Shown piece by piece: positions 59,140 to 64,000 of a DNA stretch of 64,000 nt. Below the pieces are notes generated by a model, which made no database searches, had not been told where the DNA came from, and was given only the letters and a program-made list of their open reading frames with translations. Position numbers and translations under genes: made by a program. Source of the stretch: Ohtaekwangia sp036503775 (lineage in GTDB: Bacteria; Bacteroidota; Bacteroidia; Cytophagales; Cyclobacteriaceae); NCBI GenBank assembly GCA_036503775.1, contig DASXWH010000266.1, forward strand, positions 1-64,000. Direction: 5' to 3'. Position 1 is the stretch's first letter, and each line of letters starts with the position of its first letter.

Positions 59140-59817
59140 ATGGAAAATATGCCTTCAAAAAAATATGCTGCCCGCCTCGGGGCAACGTTTGGATTTATTT
59201 CGGTTATCACCACCCTGGGCGTTCATTTGATTCCCATACCGGCCAGCAACTTCGATGAGGCAGTGCTGTTGTATCAGAATACAACTTACCTGTTCAGCCG
59301 GTGGTGGATTATATTTCATTGTATTGCCGTATTCATTTCCATGACAGGTGTATACATGGTAATTACATCATCCACAAATATTCATGCACGACTCGGACTT
59401 ATGTCGTTTGGCGTTTTTTCATGGGCCGAGATCACACGCATGCTGTTATCACTTACCTACCTGGCATCCCTGCGGAGAAGTTTTGTTGAAGAGACTGATC
59501 CGCTTGTTAAGACTATTTTGAAAACAGATATCGTAAATTTTTCACAGGCAGGCAATGGATTGTTTGCCGTATTTATGCTGGGGTTTGCGCTCGGAAACCT
59601 GTTTTATGGAATAGAGTTGTTAAAGGGAAAAGGACTTTCACGGGTGATAGGAGTATTGCTGATCTGCTGGTTCTGCACCGGTATCCTGGGATTATATGAA
59701 CTCTTTTCTCCGTCAGTATATAGGTCAGAATTCTTTGAGATTTACAGCATCACCTTTCAGCCGATCGTACGAGGCCTTACTGCATACTGGCTGGTTCGTA
59801 ACGGAAGCAGGGTCTGA
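59140..59817 (+). CDS. DUF4386-like membrane protein
   Basis: The 225-aa protein has about six membrane segments (LGATFGFISVITTLGVHLIP, WWIIFHCIAVFISMTGVYMV, LGLMSFGVFSWAEITRMLLS, AGNGLFAVFMLGFALGNLFY, VIGVLLICWFCTGILGLYEL). The pattern resembles DUF4386 membrane proteins of unknown function. Family placement is tentative. It follows pirin after 93 nt. Confidence 0.7.
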   Translation: MENMPSKKYAARLGATFGFISVITTLGVHLIPIPASNFDEAVLLYQNTTYLFSRWWIIFHCIAVFISMTGVYMVITSSTNIHARLGLMSFGVFSWAEITRMLLSLTYLASLRRSFVEETDPLVKTILKTDIVNFSQAGNGLFAVFMLGFALGNLFYGIELLKGKGLSRVIGVLLICWFCTGILGLYELFSPSVYRSEFFEIYSITFQPIVRGLTAYWLVRNGSRV

Positions 59818-59823
59818 TAAAAA

Positions 59824-59853
59824 AGAAGCGTTCACTAAAAAGCGAACGCTTCT
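59824..59853 (-). terminator. Intrinsic terminator after the PNPOx-like gene
   Basis: AGAAGCGTTC and GAACGCTTCT pair perfectly (10 bp) with a 10-nt loop. On the minus strand the T-run TTTTTTATC follows, so it ends the 59865 gene; it lies only 6 nt past the DUF4386-like stop on the plus strand. Confidence 0.88.
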
Positions 59854-59864
59854 GCCCATTCAGG

Positions 59865-60386
59865 TTATCGCATCATTATCCTCCCCTCAACACCTTCCTG
59901 AAGTGTCTTACCACTTACGGCTGATGCCGCGATCTTAATCAGTGAAATAAGTTTTCCATCTTTCGTATCCCAGTAAAAGCCTTCGTGTGGTGTTACTTTA
60001 ATAATGGTAATCCGCGGATCATCTTTTCCTTCCGGAAACCAGGCTTTGGCAATGTCACTCCAGAATTCTTCGATCTTCTCGCGGTCTCGTGAAATGGTAG
60101 CCGTTCCATACACCGACAGAAATTCAAAGTTAGAGGGATTGCTGATGAAGAGTTGTACCCGGGGGTCTATGGCAATCTCTTCATTTTTATCACTGTCATC
60201 CGGACTCATGAACCAGAAGTTCCCCTGGTCGCAAACTTTCTTCACGCTCATAGGTCGTGTAGTAAGCGGTACCTGTGTTAGTTGTGTAGTGAACAGACAG
60301 GTAGATTCATGTTTAACGATCTCCTTGAATTTATCAATAGCCTCCTGCTGGGAGAGGTTCTTAATTTCTGATGCATTGTTTTTCAT
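59865..60386 (-). CDS. Pyridoxamine 5'-phosphate oxidase-like (general stress protein 26-type) protein
   Basis: FMN-binding split-barrel protein of 173 aa: CLFTTQLTQVPLTTRPMSVK, NFWFMSPDDSDKNEEIAIDP, VQLFISNPSNFEFLSVYGTA, TISRDREKIEEFWSDIAKAW, FPEGKDDPRITIIKVTP and EGFYWDTKDGK. This is the form of general stress protein 26. It binds flavin and is stress induced in other bacteria; its substrate is unclear. The ATG at 60386 (MKNNASEIK) is chosen because the longer frame to 60512 has no family likeness. Confidence 0.88.
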   Translation of the reverse strand: MKNNASEIKNLSQQEAIDKFKEIVKHESTCLFTTQLTQVPLTTRPMSVKKVCDQGNFWFMSPDDSDKNEEIAIDPRVQLFISNPSNFEFLSVYGTATISRDREKIEEFWSDIAKAWFPEGKDDPRITIIKVTPHEGFYWDTKDGKLISLIKIAASAVSGKTLQEGVEGRIMMR

Positions 60387-60615
60387 ATCGGTTGTTTTTA
60401 GAAAAACTTCCAAATACGATTCCAGCATCAAACTGTGGCTTTGTTTAAACATCGGATGGATCAATCGGGTAAATGAATACATGACCTTAAACAAATTATC
60501 TGTGCTGAACATTCACTGTGGATTTAATTACGCGTATACCTGGAATGATAGTCGGGAACGAAGACACCTGTGTGGCATGGGAATTTTGTTGATCATGGGT
60601 ATAAAATTTACCGTT

Positions 60616-61002
60616 ATGAATTCAACAACAACATCCGGTGTTCACACATTCTTTGATGATTATGCAACAGCATTGATGTCTTATTCCGCTGAAGATATCG
60701 CCAGGTTCTATCAGACACCCCTGGCTGTTTATTCCGACAATCGTATTCGTTTCGTTAACGCTATGGAAGAAGTGGTTTCTTTCTGGCGAGAAGCAGTGAA
60801 GCCGTACAAGTCGATGGATATTGAAAAGGCCATGCCGGTGATCCTGAATGAAGAACAACTTTCAGAAACTATTTTCATCAGCAAGGTACTTTGGAACAAT
60901 ACCGATAAATGGGGAAAGGCTGCTGCGCGGGAAGTTAATTTTTATATCCTTTCACAAACGAAAGACGGACTGAAGATCAGCGGGCTCATCCTCATGAAAT
61001 AA
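60616..61002 (+). CDS. NTF2-like protein
   Basis: The 128-aa protein begins MNSTTTSGVHTFFDDYATAL. SAEDIARFYQTPLAVYSDN, VVSFWREAVKPYKSM and AREVNFYILSQTKDGLKISG give the cone-shaped NTF2/SnoaL-like fold. Function is unknown: such proteins are enzymes, ligand-binding or protein-binding. The long open frame starting at 60004 is antisense to the PNPOx gene, and only the part from the ATG at 60616 is protein-like. GAATTTTG at 60581-60588 is a near -7 box. Confidence 0.75.
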   Translation: MNSTTTSGVHTFFDDYATALMSYSAEDIARFYQTPLAVYSDNRIRFVNAMEEVVSFWREAVKPYKSMDIEKAMPVILNEEQLSETIFISKVLWNNTDKWGKAAAREVNFYILSQTKDGLKISGLILMK

Positions 61003-61028
61003 ACTACCTTTTGGGTTCAGCAGGTTAA

Positions 61029-61086
61029 AAAGTTCAATGTTTAACGTTAGGCTATCCATAACATTAAACCTTAAACATTGAACTTT
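61029..61086. repeat. 16-bp inverted repeat between convergent genes
   Basis: AAAGTTCAATGTTTAA (61029-61044) and TTAAACATTGAACTTT (61071-61086) are exact inverted copies 26 nt apart, running into the stop codon of the HTH gene. It lies between the ends of two convergent genes and can serve both as a terminator, although T-runs are short. GTTCAATGTTTAACGTT words like this recur in intergenic repeats of Bacteroidota. Confidence 0.65.
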
Positions 61087-61924
61087 AAACCAATACAAGC
61101 TTGTTCGGGGAACGTTCAAATGCACGGTACAATAAAACCAGCATAAGAATTTCAACGAGTACGAGTAGTATTAATCCGGGAACAGCGAGGATGACCGTAA
61201 GAAAACAGAAGCCGGACGTCATGCACAGCAATCCCCCAAAGAAAGCAAGTTCGCCAAATGTTTTACGGTACTTTAACAGACCCATACCGAAAAGCATATA
61301 CACCATACCGAATGCCACTGACTCCATCGGCAAGAAGAATATGTGCGCACGTTCAACATAGAATGAGTAGCTGTCTACTGCAGCAGTCACCAGTGAAAGT
61401 CCCGCCAGAATAATAGCACTGACTTTGATCAGCGTATTCGGATGCTGTAGTGTAATCCGGTAGAACCCAATCATAAATCCGGTGAACGTAAAAAACACCA
61501 GAACTTTCAGAAACAGGTACACAGGAAAGGGAATGGAATCATGAAATGAAAGCAAAGGGTACATGCCCCACACAGCCATGTCGACAAAGCTTTCTACAAA
61601 GGCAAGAACAAAATACGCTATCCCCAGAATGAATGCTGATTTCAGCAGCCGGTCATCGGGTTTTAGAGAAATGATACGGGGTTGCTCTTCGGGTGTTTCC
61701 TGAAACTGGATTGTATTGAGATCATACCCCAGGGATTCCAATATGGTTTTGATGGTAAACATCCGGGGTGTTACTTCTCCGGCTTCTATCCGCTGGATAG
61801 TGCGAACATTGATGTTACAGCGGTCTACCAACTCTTCTTGTGTAAGACCTTTGGCTTTCCGCAGTTCCAGAATCTTTTGCCCCAACTCAGGTTGTTTCAT
61901 GATTATCTGATTTTTCTTGACCAT
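61085..61924 (-). CDS. Membrane-bound HTH (XRE-type) regulator
   Basis: The 279-aa protein combines an N-terminal Xre/Cro-type helix-turn-helix (LGQKILELRKAKGLTQEELV followed by NINVRTIQRIEAG, residues about 12-70) with about six membrane helices (FILGIAYFVLAFVESFVDMA, LVFFTFTGFMIGFYRI, IILAGLSLVTAAV and others). Such one-component membrane regulators bind DNA while anchored. AAGGAG at 61935-61940 (minus strand), 10 nt before the ATG at 61924, is one of few Shine-Dalgarno sequences here and decides this start over ATG 61900. A tandem CCCGGCATT repeat lies 52-71 nt upstream and may be its operator. Confidence 0.85.
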   Translation of the reverse strand: MVKKNQIIMKQPELGQKILELRKAKGLTQEELVDRCNINVRTIQRIEAGEVTPRMFTIKTILESLGYDLNTIQFQETPEEQPRIISLKPDDRLLKSAFILGIAYFVLAFVESFVDMAVWGMYPLLSFHDSIPFPVYLFLKVLVFFTFTGFMIGFYRITLQHPNTLIKVSAIILAGLSLVTAAVDSYSFYVERAHIFFLPMESVAFGMVYMLFGMGLLKYRKTFGELAFFGGLLCMTSGFCFLTVILAVPGLILLVLVEILMLVLLYRAFERSPNKLVLV

Positions 61925-61975
61925 GGCAATCTTGCTCCTTTTTAAAAAATACTACGCGAATCCTGCGGAATTAGC

Positions 61976-61995
61976 CCCGGCATTTACCCGGCATT
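61976..61995. promoter_or_regulatory. Tandem CCCGGCATT repeat upstream of the HTH regulator
   Basis: CCCGGCATT-TA-CCCGGCATT: two direct 9-bp copies with 11-bp period, about one helical turn, 52-71 nt before the regulator start. A likely pair of recognition half-sites for autoregulation. The rest of the 294-bp gap to 62218 shows no gene. Confidence 0.5.
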
Positions 61996-62218
61996 GCTAA
62001 AATACGAGGAAATACTCAAGGTTTTGTGGATTCAGGGGTTGGCGAATTCAGCCCAAGGAGGTGAGCGGGCAAACGGTGAATGTGTGTCTACAGTATAAAA
62101 GAGGTTTAGTTACGGGTGTGAAAAAACTACTCAGATGCTTTAAAACATTCCACACATTTCCATTTTACCGACTGGTATTGTTTTTCGGGTTCAATACTGC
62201 ACACTAAAGCTGAATATT

Positions 62219-63652
62219 ATGGCGAAGACAGGAAAAGACAGGGAAGGCAAATATCATCCTCCGAAGGGAAGCCCTTCGGGCCGGAAAAAAGAAAAGAAAA
62301 CTGTTGAGCAAGGCAATAACATCACAGACGATCTGGATGATATGGATTCTGCCGGAAGTATCCATTTTCGACATCCCAATCGGAACAGACAAAAAAATGA
62401 TGAGCGTACAGCAAAAAAAGATGTTATTACAACAGCGAAAAACAGCACTGCGGTATCCGCTGCTCCCGCTACAGGCAGTCCGGTTGTTCCGGATGAAATC
62501 CTCTCTATGAATACCGAAGCATTGAAGATGCTGGAGTCTGTTTCGGCTTCTCCGTGTATTTCCATTTATCTACCGACACATTCATCAGGTGTGGAGGTAA
62601 ATGAGCGCAAGGATTTTATTGCATTCAAGAACAGCATACAGCAAGTCACGGCCGAATTAAAACAGAAAGCTCTTCGTGATGATCATATTCAGAAATTGCT
62701 GTCGCCTGCTTACGACCTTCTTCGGAATGATGTATTCTGGAATGCACTTTCTCCGGGACTTGCCGTATTCATAGCGGAGAATTTTTTCAGGGTCTATAAA
62801 ATGCCATTGTCACCGGCTGCATCGGTAACGACAGGAAAGTCATTCCGTGTGAGACCACTCGTTCAGATTCTTATGGCTACGGAATATTTCTATGTGCTGG
62901 TGATCAGCAAGAAGCAGGCACTCTTTTATAAAGCAGATGCTTTTAACATGACACCAATCCCTGTTCCTGAAATGCCGGATGGTGTTGAAGATGTTGTGCA
63001 TTTTGAAAATAAAGACGACCAGAAATTATTTCGTACAGGCAGCAGTGGCGCGGGAAAAGGTGCAAACTACCATGGTATAGGAGCGGGTAAACCCGATGAC
63101 AAAGAGAACATCCGCATGTACCTGGATGAAGTAGATGAAACCCTATGGAAAGAAAAACTGAACACCGAGGCGCGGCCCCTGGTGCTTGCCGGTGTTGAAT
63201 ACCTTCTGCCAATCTTTAAGGACGTAACGCAGTATAATTATGTATGGGATGATGCCCTGACCGGAAGCTTTGAGAATGAATCACTCACCACGCTTCATAC
63301 GCGGGCGCTGGAAATACTGAAGCCATACTTTGATCAGGCAAAAAATAAAGCGCTGGAAAAGTATGGTAACAAGTCGGTGACAGAACTTACCTCTTCCGTT
63401 CCTGCAGATGTGATTCCCGCATCCTACTATGGACGCGTTGATACACTCTTTATTAGTAAGGATGCTGCCCTTTGGGGAACATTTGACAAAAACGCCAACA
63501 TCCTCACCCTTCACGATACCCCGGAAGATGGTGATGATTCATTACTGGAGGCAGCCATCACCCAGACGTATCTGAACGGTGGGCAGGTATATGAATTAGA
63601 TAAAACAGAAATGCCGGAAGGTGCTGCAGTTGCTGCGCTGATGCGATATTAG
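62219..63652 (+). CDS. Bacterial archaeo-eukaryotic release factor-like (baeRF) protein
   Basis: The 477-aa protein has a charged, low-complexity N terminus (about 1-90; GKDREGKYHPPKGSPSGRKK) followed by a baeRF domain similar to eRF1/Pelota. The domain starts LKMLESVSASPCISIYLPTH, with ALSPGLAVFIAENFFRVYKM, PLVQILMATEYFYVLVISKK, QALFYKADAF, and the GTGSGAGKGANYHGIG-like loop in FRTGSSGAGKGANYHGIGAG. The end has VIPASYYGRVDTLFISKDAA and GGQVYELDKTEMPEG. This is the baeRF type 7 or a close group. The family is inferred to rescue stalled ribosomes, without direct proof. A hairpin (63664-63703) follows its stop. Confidence 0.82.
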   Translation: MAKTGKDREGKYHPPKGSPSGRKKEKKTVEQGNNITDDLDDMDSAGSIHFRHPNRNRQKNDERTAKKDVITTAKNSTAVSAAPATGSPVVPDEILSMNTEALKMLESVSASPCISIYLPTHSSGVEVNERKDFIAFKNSIQQVTAELKQKALRDDHIQKLLSPAYDLLRNDVFWNALSPGLAVFIAENFFRVYKMPLSPAASVTTGKSFRVRPLVQILMATEYFYVLVISKKQALFYKADAFNMTPIPVPEMPDGVEDVVHFENKDDQKLFRTGSSGAGKGANYHGIGAGKPDDKENIRMYLDEVDETLWKEKLNTEARPLVLAGVEYLLPIFKDVTQYNYVWDDALTGSFENESLTTLHTRALEILKPYFDQAKNKALEKYGNKSVTELTSSVPADVIPASYYGRVDTLFISKDAALWGTFDKNANILTLHDTPEDGDDSLLEAAITQTYLNGGQVYELDKTEMPEGAAVAALMRY

Positions 63653-63663
63653 TCACAGATCAA

Positions 63664-63703
63664 GGTCATTGGGAAGAGTTACTACCTCGTACTCCCAATG
63701 ACC
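63664..63703. terminator. Long hairpin between convergent baeRF and SRPBCC genes
   Basis: GGTCATTGGGA (63664-63674) and TCCCAATGACC (63693-63703) pair perfectly over 11 bp with an 18-nt loop. No T-run is present on either strand. Position between two converging stops suggests a shared 3'-end structure. Confidence 0.55.
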
Positions 63704-63716
63704 AGTGACGTATGAT

Positions 63717-64000
63717 TTAACGTTCAGATAATTTCTTTTCCGTTTTCGTTTGTGGTTTCCCTTTAGCATTCGGTTTTCCTTTACCGGTCGTAATAAGTCC
63801 CTTCAGACTTTTCTGGATATAATTGGTCCAGCCATCATGGCAGGCGTCATAACATTCACATTCCGGGACAAGCCCGACATGGGTGAAACGCAATTCCGTT
63901 TTGTTGTCTTTCCGGGAAATATCAAAGTTGATTTTATCGCCTGTCCATTCTTTTTGGTCTTCCGTGAAACTGAAGTAGTTCTCCTGCACCAGCCACACTA
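63717..64000 (-). CDS. SRPBCC (AHSA1-like) domain protein, 3' part
   Basis: Only the end of the gene is in the window; it continues past the right edge. The visible residues include NYFSFTEDQKEWTGDKINFD, TELRFTHVGLVPECECYDAC and HDGWTNYIQKSLKGLITTGK, which match the final strands and long C-terminal helix of the AHSA1/START-like family that binds hydrophobic ligands. It ends with a Lys-rich tail (KGKPNAKGKPQTKTEKKL). Whether the ATG at 63998 is a true start cannot be decided; the family length (about 150 aa) says it is internal. Confidence 0.8.
   Translation of the reverse strand, partial: VWLVQENYFSFTEDQKEWTGDKINFDISRKDNKTELRFTHVGLVPECECYDACHDGWTNYIQKSLKGLITTGKGKPNAKGKPQTKTEKKLSER

Noticed and set aside
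60004..60615. Upstream extension of the NTF2-like frame (would make a 332-aa protein)
   Set aside because: It is antisense to the PNPOx-like gene and lacks protein-like composition; the recognisable domain begins after ATG 60616.
1..64000. tRNA, rRNA, prophage or complete insertion sequence
   Set aside because: No cloverleaf with T-loop GTTCRANNC, no transposase, integrase or phage structural gene was recognised on either strand.

Overview
The window reads as chromosome of a Bacteroidota bacterium, most likely a free-living member of the order Cytophagales. Reasons: an Oar-like TonB-dependent receptor, two secreted enzymes with type IX secretion (T9SS) C-terminal sorting domains, several Bacteroidota promoters (TTTG and TAnnTTTG), few Shine-Dalgarno sequences, and families typical of the phylum (DUF4199, DUF5655, baeRF, SWIB protein with a lysine-rich tail, FtsX-type orphan permease). 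I see no rRNA, tRNA, CRISPR array, prophage or complete insertion sequence. Gene density is ordinary and most genes are chromosomal housekeeping, envelope or stress functions.

Layout. 0-5.3 kb: outer-membrane receptor and an MltF-like lytic transglycosylase lipoprotein. 5.2-11.4 kb: tryptophan/kynurenine catabolism, with haaO-ogt-kynU-kmo on the minus strand and a divergent SDR-aldehyde dehydrogenase pair; a DNA-repair methyltransferase (ogt) sits inside the operon. 11.4-14.6 kb: two paralogous secreted proteins, a decayed pnuC fragment, intact pnuC, a NadR-like kinase and acylphosphatase; pnuC and the kinase suggest nicotinamide riboside salvage. 14.6-24.8 kb: a TPR/HTH regulator, a 66-aa protein, a 2484-aa subtilisin-like T9SS protein and a small lipoprotein. 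24.9-29.7 kb: MFS transporter, GH11 xylanase, DUF5655 protein, and a sigma factor / small protein / ClpP cluster. 29.7-36.7 kb: alpha/beta hydrolase, PBP1A-type penicillin-binding protein, SWIB protein, a 626-bp intergenic region with six copies of a short repeat, response regulator, metallo-hydrolase and DUF1624 acyltransferase. 36.9-43.5 kb: FtsX/MacB permease, cold-shock protein, PgeF, small membrane proteins and an SDR. 43.7-50.4 kb: a TPP riboswitch plus terminator directly ahead of hsp20, an 83-aa protein, wrbA and a PQQ-type sugar dehydrogenase, then ku-ligD (non-homologous end joining) and a degenerate CinA protein. 50.5-64 kb: FkbM methyltransferase, secreted proteins, DUF763, Gfo/Idh oxidoreductase, YciI, M1 peptidase, pirin, membrane protein, PNPOx-like protein, NTF2-like protein, membrane-bound HTH regulator, baeRF protein and the 3' part of an SRPBCC gene.

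The most striking observation is a well-formed thiamine pyrophosphate aptamer with its own intrinsic terminator that opens into a small heat-shock protein operon instead of any thiamine gene. Other unusual structures are the six-copy CCTATGA repeat cluster upstream of the response regulator, the tandem duplication that left a pnuC remnant, an intrinsic terminator lying inside the first codons of a lipoprotein gene, and the sigma factor-ClpP operon. All assignments rest on reading the sequence; no database search was run.
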